Source of the DNA: an uncultured Planctomycetaceae bacterium
Lineage (GTDB): Bacteria; Planctomycetota; Planctomycetia; Planctomycetales; Planctomycetaceae
Assembly: GCA_903921605.1 (NCBI GenBank)
Contig: CAIXQV010000278.1
Span: 1-27,956 of the forward strand
DNA: 27,956 bases
Direction: 5' to 3'
The translations under genes were made by a program, and so were the position numbers. Each line of letters opens with the position of its first letter. The first letter of the stretch is position 1. The notes below the pieces were generated by a model. It saw only the letters and a program-made list of their open reading frames with translations. It made no database searches and was not told where the DNA came from. This document shows positions 9,703 through 18,366 of the stretch, piece by piece.

Positions 9703-12402
9703 ATGTCGGATCAGGCATTTCAAGGTCAGGTTTCGGGGATTGCTCCGGAAGAACTCGATGAATGGTACGAGTCTCTGGAAGACATCCTTCATCGATACGG
9801 TGAAGATCATCTGAAAGCCCTGCTGGTCTGTCTTCAGGAGCGTGCCTACGCTCGCGGCGTGAAACTGCCTTTCACGGCGAACACTCCGTATATCAACACG
9901 ATTCATCATACCGATCAGGTGAAGTTCCCGGGCAATCGGGAAATGGAACGTCGCATCAAGAGCTACGTTCGCTGGAACGCAATGGCCATGGTCGTCCGCG
10001 CCTATCAAAGAGGCGGCGGGGTCGGCGGTCACATTTCGACGTTTGCATCGTCGGCGACATTGTACGAAGTGGCACAGAATCACTTCTTCCATGCTCGCAC
10101 AGCCGATCACACCGGCGACATGGTTTACTTTCAGGGCCACGCGTCACCAGGGATGTACTCCCGCGCGTTCCTTGAAGGTCGCTTGACGGAAGAGCATCTC
10201 GATAACTTCCGACGGGAACTTCCGGCTGGCACCGGTCTGTCCAGCTACCCGCATCCATGGTTAATGCCGACGTTCTGGCAGTTCCCAACGGTATCGATGG
10301 GTCTCGGTCCGATCTGTTCGATCTACCATGCTCGCTTCCTGCGATACATGGAACATCGTGGTTTGGTTGATACTTCTAAGTCTCGCGTTTGGGCATATCT
10401 TGGCGACGGCGAATGTGACGAGCCGGAATCACTCGGCGCGCTGACTTTGGCATCTCGCGAAAACCTCGACAACCTGACTTGGGTCATCAACTGCAACCTG
10501 CAGCGACTTGACGGGCCGGTTCGCGGCAACGGCAAGATCATTCAGGAATTGGAAGCCGCCTTCCGAGGCGCGGGATGGAATGTGATTAAAGTCGTCTGGG
10601 GCACGGACTGGGATCCGTTGCTTGATAAGGACGAAAACGGCAGACTCGTCAAACGCATGGGCGAAGTCGTCGACGGCCAGTACCAGAAGTACACGGTGTC
10701 TGACGGTGCCTACATCCGCCAGCACTTCTTCGGTGCTGATCCGGAAGTGCTGAAGATGGTTGAGCATCTTTCTGACGACGTCATGCAGAACATTCGTCGT
10801 GGTGGTCACGACCCGGAGAAGGTTTACGCCGCGTATCACGCTGCCGTTAATCACAAGGGGGCTCCAACTGTTATTCTCGCGAAGACGGTCAAGGGTTACG
10901 GTCTCGGCGATGCGGGAGAAGGGCAGAACAAAGCTCACAACTCCAAAAACGTCGAGATGGCGCCGTTGCGAGCCTTCCGAACTCGCTTCAATCTGCCGAT
11001 CAGCGATGCCGAACTGGAGAAGCTTCCGTACTACAAGCCTGCTGAAGACAGCCCGGAAATGGCGTATCTGCGCCAGAAAAGAGCGGCTCTCGGTGGTTTT
11101 GTGCCGTCGCGAACTGTGGTGTCAGATCCTGTTGAAATCCCGGCCCTTGCTGACAAAGCATTTCAGGCAAAAGGCTTGCTGCCAGGGAGTGATGCTCCGG
11201 GTTCAACGACCGGAGCACTCGGTCAGATTCTGCGCGGTTTGATTAAGCACAAGGGCGTGGGGAAACGCATCGTTCCGATCATTCCGGACGAAGCCCGAAC
11301 ATTCGGGATGGAAGACTTGTTCTCCCAGTGCGGGATCTATTCGAGCAAGGGTCAGCTCTACGAGCCAGTGGATGCGAAGAACGCCATCTACTACCGTGAA
11401 GCCAAGAACGGCCAGCTACTCGAGGAAGGCATCAACGAAGCCGGTGCGATGAGTTCCTTCATCGCAGCTGGTTCCGCGTATGCGAATCTCGGGATGAACA
11501 TGATTCCGTTTTACGTCTACTATTCGATGTTCGGCTTCCAGCGAGTCGGCGACTTGATCTGGTGCGCAGCGGATACTCGTTGCAAGGGTTTCCTTTGCGG
11601 AGGAACCTCTGGTCGAACAACGCTGAATGGCGAAGGCCTGCAGCATGAAGACGGCCACAGCCAGTTGATGGCCTCAACCGTTCCAACCATTCGTTCATAC
11701 GATCCTGCGTTCGGCTTTGAGCTGGCAGTGATTGTGCAGCATGGTCTGCAGCGGATGTATGGGGATGGCGAAGAGATCTTCTACTATCTGTCTGTCTACA
11801 ACGAAGACTACATCCAGCCTGCAATGCCGGATCGTGGCGACGTTATTGACGGAATCATTCGCGGTATGTATCGACACAGCTCAACCGACAGCGGCGACGG
11901 GCAGCGTCATCGTCCGCAGTTGTTTGGCAGCGGCACGATTTTGCGAGAAGCCATCCGGGCTCAGCAGATTCTGAAGGACAAGTACAGCATCGGTTGCGAC
12001 GTGTGGAGCGTCACCAGCTACAACGAATTGCGTCGCGACGCGATGGATTGCCAGCACTGGAACGATCTGCATCCGGGTCAGCCTGCAAAACACAGCTACC
12101 TCGAACAGGTGCTGGATGGTGTCACGGGGCCGTTCATCTCAACAAGCGATAACGTTCGTTTGGTGGCTGATCAGATCCGTGAGTGGATTCCCGGGGAGTA
12201 CATCGTGCTGGGAACAGACGGTTTTGGACGCAGCGAAACGCGTCCGGAACTTCGTCGGCACTTCCAGATCGACGCTGAATGCACAACCTACGCAACTCTG
12301 CGAGGCCTCGCTCGCATGGGTGCGTTCGATGCATCGAAGCTGCCTGAGGTGCTGAAGCAACTCGAAATTGACGCGGAGAAAATCAATCCGTTGAATGCGT
12401 AA
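9703..12402 (+). CDS. aceE: Pyruvate dehydrogenase E1 component, homodimeric type
   Basis: E1 decarboxylates pyruvate with thiamine diphosphate and reductively acetylates the lipoyl arm of E2, in the cytoplasm. The 899-residue length fits the single-chain AceE class (E. coli about 887), not the split alpha/beta type. The thiamine diphosphate motif runs from GDG at residues 234-236 (LGDGECDEPES) to NCN at 263-265. Other AceE hallmarks are YFQGHASPGMYSRAFLEGRL near residue 142, GLGPICSIYHARF, and KTVKGYG followed by the GEGQNKAHN loop. The start is the ATG at 9703, preceded by a weak GGGGA. aceF follows on the same strand 142 bp downstream, and the pair likely form an operon. The E3 gene (lpd) is not in the window. 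Confidence 0.97.
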   Translation: MSDQAFQGQVSGIAPEELDEWYESLEDILHRYGEDHLKALLVCLQERAYARGVKLPFTANTPYINTIHHTDQVKFPGNREMERRIKSYVRWNAMAMVVRAYQRGGGVGGHISTFASSATLYEVAQNHFFHARTADHTGDMVYFQGHASPGMYSRAFLEGRLTEEHLDNFRRELPAGTGLSSYPHPWLMPTFWQFPTVSMGLGPICSIYHARFLRYMEHRGLVDTSKSRVWAYLGDGECDEPESLGALTLASRENLDNLTWVINCNLQRLDGPVRGNGKIIQELEAAFRGAGWNVIKVVWGTDWDPLLDKDENGRLVKRMGEVVDGQYQKYTVSDGAYIRQHFFGADPEVLKMVEHLSDDVMQNIRRGGHDPEKVYAAYHAAVNHKGAPTVILAKTVKGYGLGDAGEGQNKAHNSKNVEMAPLRAFRTRFNLPISDAELEKLPYYKPAEDSPEMAYLRQKRAALGGFVPSRTVVSDPVEIPALADKAFQAKGLLPGSDAPGSTTGALGQILRGLIKHKGVGKRIVPIIPDEARTFGMEDLFSQCGIYSSKGQLYEPVDAKNAIYYREAKNGQLLEEGINEAGAMSSFIAAGSAYANLGMNMIPFYVYYSMFGFQRVGDLIWCAADTRCKGFLCGGTSGRTTLNGEGLQHEDGHSQLMASTVPTIRSYDPAFGFELAVIVQHGLQRMYGDGEEIFYYLSVYNEDYIQPAMPDRGDVIDGIIRGMYRHSSTDSGDGQRHRPQLFGSGTILREAIRAQQILKDKYSIGCDVWSVTSYNELRRDAMDCQHWNDLHPGQPAKHSYLEQVLDGVTGPFISTSDNVRLVADQIREWIPGEYIVLGTDGFGRSETRPELRRHFQIDAECTTYATLRGLARMGAFDASKLPEVLKQLEIDAEKINPLNA

Positions 12403-12407
12403 CGCGA

Positions 12408-12535
12408 GTGTTCAGTGTTCAGTTGGCAGTGTTCAGTAAATCGCGGTTGGACCAATCGGAAGCGATGCTGAATACTGAAAACTGAACACTTCACTTTTGC
12501 CCTACTGAACACTGAAAACTGAACACTGAGAACTA
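12408..12535. repeat. Inverted clusters of a GTTCAGT-type heptamer repeat
   Basis: The aceE-aceF spacer is mostly built from one short unit. At 12408-12437 it appears three times on the plus strand as GTGTTCAGT or GTTCAGT. At 12474-12535 it recurs in the opposite orientation about five times as ACTGAACACT and ACTGAAAACT. The two clusters flank a roughly 36-base unique segment and could fold into a long imperfect stem in the aceE-aceF transcript. No ribosome binding site precedes the aceF ATG at 12545, which lies nine bases after the tract. It may be a neutral expanded repeat or a processing/regulatory structure. Confidence 0.75.
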
Positions 12536-12544
12536 AATACGCCT

Positions 12545-14197
12545 ATGTCTCTCGAATTCAAACTGCCGGAAGTGTCTGAAGGAGTCACCTCGGTTGATGT
12601 CGCAGAAGTGCGAGTCAAAGAAGGGGATGTCATCGCGTCCGGCGCGATCATTTGCGAAGTCGAAACGGACAAGGCCGTTGCGGAGATCGCGTGTCCGCAT
12701 GCCGGCACGATCACGAAGATCCTGATCAAGTCAGGTGACAAGATCAATGTGGGTCAGCCGATCCTGCTGATGGAGACCAGCGGAGCTTCTGCTCCGGCGG
12801 CTCCCGCAGCAAAGCCAGCACCAGCCGCCACGACTCCTGCACCAGCACCAGTTGCTTCCGCACCAGTTCCAACGGCAAGCGCGCCGGCCGCTGCTTCGGT
12901 GGCGTCCGGTCCTGTAGATTTCCGGTTGCCGGAAGTGTCTGAAGGTGTAACGAAGGTCGACGTCGCGTCGGTTGCTGTGAAGGTCGGTGACACGATCGCC
13001 AGCGGGGCCGTGGTTTGCGAAGTCGAAACCGACAAAGCAGTGGCTGAGATCACCTGTCCGCACGCCGGGACAATCACTGCTGTTCATGTGAAGCCGGGTG
13101 TCAGCATCCCGATTGGTGAATTGCTGCTGACGATCAACGCGACGTCCGGTGCAAGTGCCCCGGCGGCGTCCTCGGCTCCATCACCGGCAGCGCCAGCGGT
13201 AGTCGCACCAGCAGCGTCGACACAGGCGGCTGCTCCGGCAGCGCCTTCCGCTCCAACTCCAGCCGTGACAGGATCAAAGTCTGATGGGCCGCCGGCAGCG
13301 GCAGGTCCGGCGACTCGACGACTGGCTCGCAAGTTGGGCGTCAATCTGAAACTTGTGAAGGGTTCTGCGGCTGGCGGTCGAGTGACGATCGAAGACGTCG
13401 AAGCTTTCGTCCGCGACCGAATGGCTCAACCAGCAGCGACATCCGCTGCGGGGGCTCCGGGATTTGGAGTCGTGCAGGCTCAACCGCTTCCGGACTTCAC
13501 CAAGTTTGGTCCGGTTGAAAAAGTCGCGATGAGCAAGATCTTCCGCGTCTCCGCGGCCAATCTGAGCAACGCGTGGGTCACGATTCCTCATGTGACTCAG
13601 CACGATCTGGCTGACATCACTGAGCTGGAGTCGGCTCGCAAGCGTTACGTGAAGGCGAACCCGAACTCACCCAAGATCACGATGACAGCCATCATGATCA
13701 AAGCCGTTGTCGGAGCGTTGAAGGCTTACCCGAACTTCAATTCCAGCGTCGACATGGTGACTGGTGAGCTGGTTCTGAAACAGTATTATCACATCGGTGT
13801 TGCCGTCGACACGCCTAACGGTCTTGTTGTTCCGGTCATTCGTAATTGTGACCAGAAGAACGTGCTTCAAGTCGCTGCGGAATTGACAGACATCGCCGGT
13901 CGAGCCCGCGATCGTAAACTCAAAACGGAAGAAATGCAGGGCGGCTCGTTCACGATCACCAACCTTGGCGGCATCGGCGGGACTGCGTTTACTCCGATCG
14001 TGAATTATCCGGAAGTGGCGATCCTTGGGATGTCTCGCGGGATTAATCAGCTAGTGCTGGAAGAAGGCCAGGTGGTGGAACGCCTGATGCTTCCTCTCTC
14101 GCTGTCCTATGACCACCGTGCGGTGAACGGGGCGGATGCGGCTCGCTTTATTGTGAAGCTCTCTGGCAGTTTGACGAACTTTTTCGAGCTATTCTGA
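12545..14197 (+). CDS. aceF: Dihydrolipoamide acetyltransferase, E2 of pyruvate dehydrogenase
   Basis: E2 carries acetyl groups on lipoyl-lysine and transfers them to CoA, forming the core of the pyruvate dehydrogenase complex. In the 550 residues I see two lipoyl domains with the ETDKAV motif (lysines K43 and K164), each followed by an Ala/Pro-rich flexible linker. A peripheral subunit-binding domain lies around residues 256-291 (ATRRLARKLGVN, GRVTIEDVEAF), then a catalytic acetyltransferase domain. The active-site motif is DHRAVNGADA with H524; asparagine N528 replaces the more usual aspartate of HxxxDG, a variant known in other bacterial E2 proteins such as Azotobacter. The two lipoyl domains are very similar, suggesting internal duplication. 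It lies directly downstream of aceE and most likely shares its transcript. Confidence 0.96.
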   Translation: MSLEFKLPEVSEGVTSVDVAEVRVKEGDVIASGAIICEVETDKAVAEIACPHAGTITKILIKSGDKINVGQPILLMETSGASAPAAPAAKPAPAATTPAPAPVASAPVPTASAPAAASVASGPVDFRLPEVSEGVTKVDVASVAVKVGDTIASGAVVCEVETDKAVAEITCPHAGTITAVHVKPGVSIPIGELLLTINATSGASAPAASSAPSPAAPAVVAPAASTQAAAPAAPSAPTPAVTGSKSDGPPAAAGPATRRLARKLGVNLKLVKGSAAGGRVTIEDVEAFVRDRMAQPAATSAAGAPGFGVVQAQPLPDFTKFGPVEKVAMSKIFRVSAANLSNAWVTIPHVTQHDLADITELESARKRYVKANPNSPKITMTAIMIKAVVGALKAYPNFNSSVDMVTGELVLKQYYHIGVAVDTPNGLVVPVIRNCDQKNVLQVAAELTDIAGRARDRKLKTEEMQGGSFTITNLGGIGGTAFTPIVNYPEVAILGMSRGINQLVLEEGQVVERLMLPLSLSYDHRAVNGADAARFIVKLSGSLTNFFELF

Positions 14198-14200
14198 TTC

Positions 14201-14220
14201 GAGACGAAAGATTCGTTTTG
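14201..14220 (+). terminator. Weak possible terminator after aceF
   Basis: A short stem (ACGAA at 14204-14208 with TTCGT at 14212-14216) with a three-base loop and a TTTTG end lies just past the aceF stop. The stem is short and AT-containing, so this is tentative. Confidence 0.3.
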
Positions 14221-14661
14221 AGTGAGTTCTCGCGCGATATCCATTAAGAACGCTGGAATTCGGGTCCATCTGGAAGATGTGGGCGAAGGGTTTTGCGGGG
14301 CCATGGAGTCAAGATTGCTCCGATTTCTCCGCGCCTGACCAGTTGTATTTCCAGTTCCTGGGGAACCCCGAAAACGGTCACTGATCGAATGGCGTCGTCC
14401 CCTGAGCGGCTGATTCCGCGGGCCGACGCGGGTTTAGGCCCCGGGCGGACGGTGTTTTTCGGCAGGATACGCGGTCTATTCTCTGAAATTCGCGGGAATT
14501 CAGACGTCCGACCGTCGTTCGCTCGAATGCAGCCGTGTCTGAGTTTTATCATGTCACTTCCAACGTCCCGGTTCGATGTACGCGCATCCCGCTGTCTGCC
14601 GTGCAGGCTGTGATCGGGTCCGGATTCCTGAAGAACGATATTGCACCGAAAGTAATGAGTC
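14221..14661. other. Spacer between aceF and gltD with no recognisable gene
   Basis: About 440 bases without a supported coding region. Open frames on both strands (about 14244-14684 minus and 14293-14613 plus) have no domain, signal or family resemblance and look like chance frames. The 3' part must contain the gltD start region, which has no visible Shine-Dalgarno sequence. No repeats of the kind found elsewhere in the window are seen. Confidence 0.4.
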
Positions 14662-16161
14662 ATGGGTAAGCCGACCGGCTTCAAGGAGTTTGCTCGCCAG
14701 GTTCCCGCAGACCGAGCTCCGTTGCTGCGAATTCTGGACTGGAATGAGTTTCACGAACACATGCCAGAGTCTGCTCTGAAAACACAGGGCGCTCGCTGCA
14801 TGGACTGTGGCGTTCCGTTTTGTCATACCGGTGACATGATGGCCAATATGGCCTCAGGCTGCCCGGTCAACAACCTGATTCCGGAATGGAACGATCTCGT
14901 CTATCAGGGACGCTGGCGCGATGCACTGGACCGATTGCACAAGACGAACAACTTCCCGGAGTTCACCGGGCGAGTTTGTCCCGCGCCTTGTGAAGGGTCC
15001 TGCTGTCTGAGCGTGATCGAACCAGCCGTTACGATTAAGAATATAGAATGTTCGATTATCGATCATGCCTTCGAGAAGGGCTGGGTTATTCCGGAGCCAC
15101 CTCAGGTTCGCACGGGCAAGAAGATTGCTGTTGTGGGATCGGGCCCTGCAGGACTTGCTGCGGCTGCCCAACTCAACAAAGCCGGCCATTGGGTCACGGT
15201 TTACGAACGCGATGATCGTGTCGGTGGTCTGCTGATGTACGGCATTCCGAACATGAAGCTTGAAAAGCACGAAGTTGTTGATCGTCGAGTTCGCATCATG
15301 GAGCAGGAAGGGATTACCTTCTTCACCAACACGGCGGTTGGTAAGGATGTTCCGGCATCGCAACTTCTGGAAGATTTCGATGCGATCGTGCTGGCTACGG
15401 GATCAACTCGACCTCGTGATCTGCCTATTCCCGGCCGCAATTTGAAGGGAGTGCATTATGCGATGGACTTCCTGCGTCCGAATACTCGCAGTCTGCTGGA
15501 CAGCAAGCTGGCGGATGGCAACTTTATCAATGCGAAGGACAGGAACGTCGTCGTAATCGGTGGCGGTGACACCGGAAACGACTGTCTCGGCACTTCGCTG
15601 CGTCACGGCTGCAAGTCGCTGGTCAATTTCGAGATCGTTGAAAAGCCGTCTCTCCAAAGAGCACCTAACAATCCATGGCCTCAGTGGCCACGAGTCTTCC
15701 GCGTCGATTACGGTCACGAAGAGGCCGCTGCAAAGTTCGGCGACGATCCTCGTCAGTTCTGTATTCAGACGGCAGAATTTGTGGACGACGGCCATGGCAA
15801 CGTAAAGGCCGTGAAGACGATCGAAGTCGACTGGCAGGTCATGACCGAAGGCGGTCCACCATTCGTACCGATCCCGGGCACTGAAAAAGAGTATCCGGCT
15901 GATCTGGTCTTCCTGGCACTTGGGTTCCTTGGTCCGGAACACCCGGTCGCTGATCAGCTTGGCGTGAAGATTAAGGAAGGCCGTGGAGGCATGAGCTGGC
16001 TGGACGCCGAGCATGAACGGTACACCACCAGCAACGCAAAGGTCTTCGTTGCCGGGGACTGCCGTCGCGGTCAAAGCCTTGTCGTATGGGCGATCAACGA
16101 AGGCCGCGGAGCCGCTCGGGAAGTCGATCGTTTCCTGATGGGGACAACCGATCTGCCATAG
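14662..16161 (+). CDS. gltD: Glutamate synthase (GOGAT) small subunit
   Basis: The small subunit of NADPH-glutamate synthase takes electrons from NADPH through FAD and passes them to the large subunit, which makes glutamate from glutamine and 2-oxoglutarate. The 499 residues begin with the Fe-S region: C46, C49 and C54 in [12 protein letters not shown]67 in SGCPVNN, then a second cluster in [12 protein letters not shown]. The FAD motif GSGPAG is at 159-164 and the NADPH-side motif GGGDTG at 300-305. The C-terminus has a typical [22 protein letters not shown] segment. The gltB large-subunit gene is not adjacent; aceF precedes it after a 464-bp gap, so it probably has its own promoter. An intrinsic terminator follows. 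Related small-subunit-like oxidoreductases exist, but the similarity to true GltD is good throughout. Confidence 0.93.
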   Translation: MGKPTGFKEFARQVPADRAPLLRILDWNEFHEHMPESALKTQGARCMDCGVPFCHTGDMMANMASGCPVNNLIPEWNDLVYQGRWRDALDRLHKTNNFPEFTGRVCPAPCEGSCCLSVIEPAVTIKNIECSIIDHAFEKGWVIPEPPQVRTGKKIAVVGSGPAGLAAAAQLNKAGHWVTVYERDDRVGGLLMYGIPNMKLEKHEVVDRRVRIMEQEGITFFTNTAVGKDVPASQLLEDFDAIVLATGSTRPRDLPIPGRNLKGVHYAMDFLRPNTRSLLDSKLADGNFINAKDRNVVVIGGGDTGNDCLGTSLRHGCKSLVNFEIVEKPSLQRAPNNPWPQWPRVFRVDYGHEEAAAKFGDDPRQFCIQTAEFVDDGHGNVKAVKTIEVDWQVMTEGGPPFVPIPGTEKEYPADLVFLALGFLGPEHPVADQLGVKIKEGRGGMSWLDAEHERYTTSNAKVFVAGDCRRGQSLVVWAINEGRGAAREVDRFLMGTTDLP

Positions 16162-16200
16162 GTTGTTGCGGATAGTTCGCCACGACAGGATTTAAAGTGA

Positions 16201-16234
16201 AGCCCGGCTGATTTCATCGCCGGGCTTTCTTTTT
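16201..16234 (+). terminator. Intrinsic terminator of gltD
   Basis: An 8-bp perfect stem AGCCCGGC/GCCGGGCT with a ten-base loop is followed by TTCTTTTTG, about 40 bases after the gltD stop. The T-rich tail follows only the plus-strand side, so it mainly serves gltD. Confidence 0.85.
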
Positions 16235-16255
16235 GATACAGGAGCAAGACGGCTA

Positions 16256-17935
16256 TCAGTGATTGAAGCGGAACTCGGGTCCTGCGAGCAGCGCCCAGAG
16301 CAACTGAGTTCGCGATTCGTTTTTCTTCTCCGGAATTCGATCCAGCCAATTGTTGGCCGAGGTGATCTCATCAACCTGCGGAACACGCCCGAGAACTGTG
16401 AGCCATAATACTTCGATCGCCTGATTCTGGTTCTCGCCTTTCTTGAGTGCTCCCAACAGCCGATCGTCTGAATCACTCAGCATCTCATTCTGAATTCGCT
16501 GACTGTTGCTGAAGAACAGAGCTTCATCGACCGCCACCTGAAAGTTGTCGCCAGGCTGTTCGAATTCTCGAACCCAGCCGTTCGCCTGATTCTCGAGGTC
16601 CGTGCGGCGTCTGATCCATTCGTCCGTGGCATCGATCGCGGGCCATTGCTCCGGATTTCTGACAGACACATGTAAAGACGCAGCCAGTTGCCGAGGTGTA
16701 AGCGGGCGAGTTTTGGCCACGGCAAAAAGGTTGGCGGCAGGTTGCTCTGATGGCTGAGCCCACTCGCTGGATCGAGCATAAGCCTCACTGAGTACAATCC
16801 CCTGGATCAGTCGCCGCAGGTCATAGCCGTGACTGACAAGATCATTCGCAAGCCAGGCCAGCAATTCCGGGTGGCTCGGCGGATTTCCGCTGTGCATCTG
16901 ATCGAGCGGATCGACAAGTCCCGTCCCCAGCAGCCGAGCCCATACACGGTTCACGATGTTCCGCGCAAAGAAACGGTCTTTGCTGTCACGCAGCGCAACT
17001 TCGACCAGTTCATCACGTGGCCGAAATTCGGGAACCAGGATCTCCGCTTCAGCATCTTCCTGTTCGAGCTTTCGAATACGTTCTTCCAGTGATTTACGTT
17101 CCTCGGCCGGAAACTCGGGCGTTCGATCAGTCACCTGATCGCCCGTCAGAAACATAAACGCGGCCTTCTTCTCTTCGCCGCTTGTTGTTGTGAATTTGAC
17201 TTCACCGAACGGACGTTCTGCCAGAGCACTCACTTTGCGAGTCTGATAGGTTCTCTGAAAGAAAGCCTGCATGCCGTAAAAGTGATCCTGTTTCCAGTCA
17301 GTGACCAGCGGATGATCGTGACACTTCGCACAACTGATGTTGACGCCGAAGAACAGGATCGCAGTATCATTGGTCAGATCATCCAGTTCCTGAACTCGGC
17401 TTTTCAGGAACTGTGCGGCTCCTTTCTCCGGGCCCTCAGCGACGCCGGCTTTCATCAGCTCCCGAAAGATTGACTCCCAGGAACGGCGTCCCTGAACCGC
17501 AGTCAGAAGATAGTTGCGAAACTCATCGTTGTAGGGTTGATTGGGTAACAGTGATTCGTCGAGCCAATTGCGATGATGAAAATCAAAATCCGGAGATTGC
17601 ATCAGACGATCAACCAGCATGCGTCTTCGATCGGCTTCAGGCAAGGAATGAAACCAATCTCGCTCTAATGCGTGAGGAATTCGTCCAGCCAGATCCAGCA
17701 TTGTCCTCCTGAGTAACGTCGCGTCGTCAGCAGGAGCAACGGGGGTCACACCGTTTTTCGCCAGGTGGGCTGACACGTAATGATTGATGGCGGTAACGAT
17801 CTCCGTTTCCTGCGGCAGCATGTCCTCGGCAGCGTTCACTGTTTCACGCACCAAAACAACAGCAATTGAGAGGAACACAACCATCATGACGGTATGTGTT
17901 CTGAAGCTGCGAGCAGAGCCATCAGTAACGGGCAT
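16256..17935 (-). CDS. Secreted DUF1549/DUF1553 protein, short form
   Basis: A planctomycete family protein of 559 residues. Its N-terminal hydrophobic stretch (VMMVVFLSIAVVLV, residues 16-29) is a signal peptide or anchor, so it acts outside the cytoplasm. The DUF1549 part spans about residues 48-250 and contains a c-type heme motif CAKCH at 202-206, in the usual SCAKCHDHP context. The DUF1553 part spans about 300-558 and includes RNIVNRVWARLLGTGLVDP, LSEAYARSS and a C-terminal GPEFRFNH. Unlike the larger homologue at the right end of the window, it has no N-terminal cytochrome or Ig-like module. Family members usually sit beside a DUF1501 gene; here there is none, and it converges on gltD. 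The reaction is not known; a role in polymer degradation or electron transfer has been suggested for the family. Confidence 0.92.
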   Translation of the reverse strand: MPVTDGSARSFRTHTVMMVVFLSIAVVLVRETVNAAEDMLPQETEIVTAINHYVSAHLAKNGVTPVAPADDATLLRRTMLDLAGRIPHALERDWFHSLPEADRRRMLVDRLMQSPDFDFHHRNWLDESLLPNQPYNDEFRNYLLTAVQGRRSWESIFRELMKAGVAEGPEKGAAQFLKSRVQELDDLTNDTAILFFGVNISCAKCHDHPLVTDWKQDHFYGMQAFFQRTYQTRKVSALAERPFGEVKFTTTSGEEKKAAFMFLTGDQVTDRTPEFPAEERKSLEERIRKLEQEDAEAEILVPEFRPRDELVEVALRDSKDRFFARNIVNRVWARLLGTGLVDPLDQMHSGNPPSHPELLAWLANDLVSHGYDLRRLIQGIVLSEAYARSSEWAQPSEQPAANLFAVAKTRPLTPRQLAASLHVSVRNPEQWPAIDATDEWIRRRTDLENQANGWVREFEQPGDNFQVAVDEALFFSNSQRIQNEMLSDSDDRLLGALKKGENQNQAIEVLWLTVLGRVPQVDEITSANNWLDRIPEKKNESRTQLLWALLAGPEFRFNH

Positions 17936-18366
17936 GTGCAGGATCCGGTGAATGGCGGCGGGCGTAAAGTCGAGGAGGGTTCCCGATTGTAAGCAAATCT
18001 GCTCTCGGGGCGAAACGGTTTAACCTGCATCTGCTCGTGAAAGCGGTCTCAACATCCCGAAACGGTCTGTTGATTTTATCGTTTAGCGGCGAAGCCGCCG
18101 CGTCGTCGCTCGACTTCGTCTTTGTCGGGCCGTTAATCGCAACACGAATGCATGATTCAATCCACATGCTGCTCGCGGAGGACATTGAATGGAATTTGCA
18201 TGCGATGAACGTGGAAAGACGTTCAATTTCTGTCTGTCGCTGGACCGTTCTCAGTAGTAGAGTCATGATTCTCGTGGCGTAGATCCTCAGCCACCGATTC
18301 GGGGTCTGGAAATCGATTGTTCGACAGCGCCGTCAGGGAATCCTTCAGGGCTTCAAGGGTGAGTTT
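17936..18366. other. 431-bp divergent spacer between DUF1549 gene and coiled-coil gene
   Basis: No supported gene. Open frames on both strands lack family features. A small palindrome (GCGGC at 18086-18090, GCCGC at 18094-18098, loop GAA) may belong to a dispersed intergenic repeat. The region should contain both outward promoters, but I cannot place them with confidence. A purine-rich AAGGGTGAG precedes the GTG start at 18367. Confidence 0.4.

Noticed and set aside
12408..12535. Possible CRISPR array
   Set aside because: The units are only seven to ten bases, occur in both orientations and have no regular unique spacers; no cas genes are near.
14244..14684. Open frames on both strands in the aceF-gltD spacer
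   Set aside because: No signal peptide, domain, ribosome binding site or family resemblance; composition looks random.
15403..16074. 223-codon minus-strand frame
   Set aside because: Antisense to the well-supported gltD coding region; no recognisable features.
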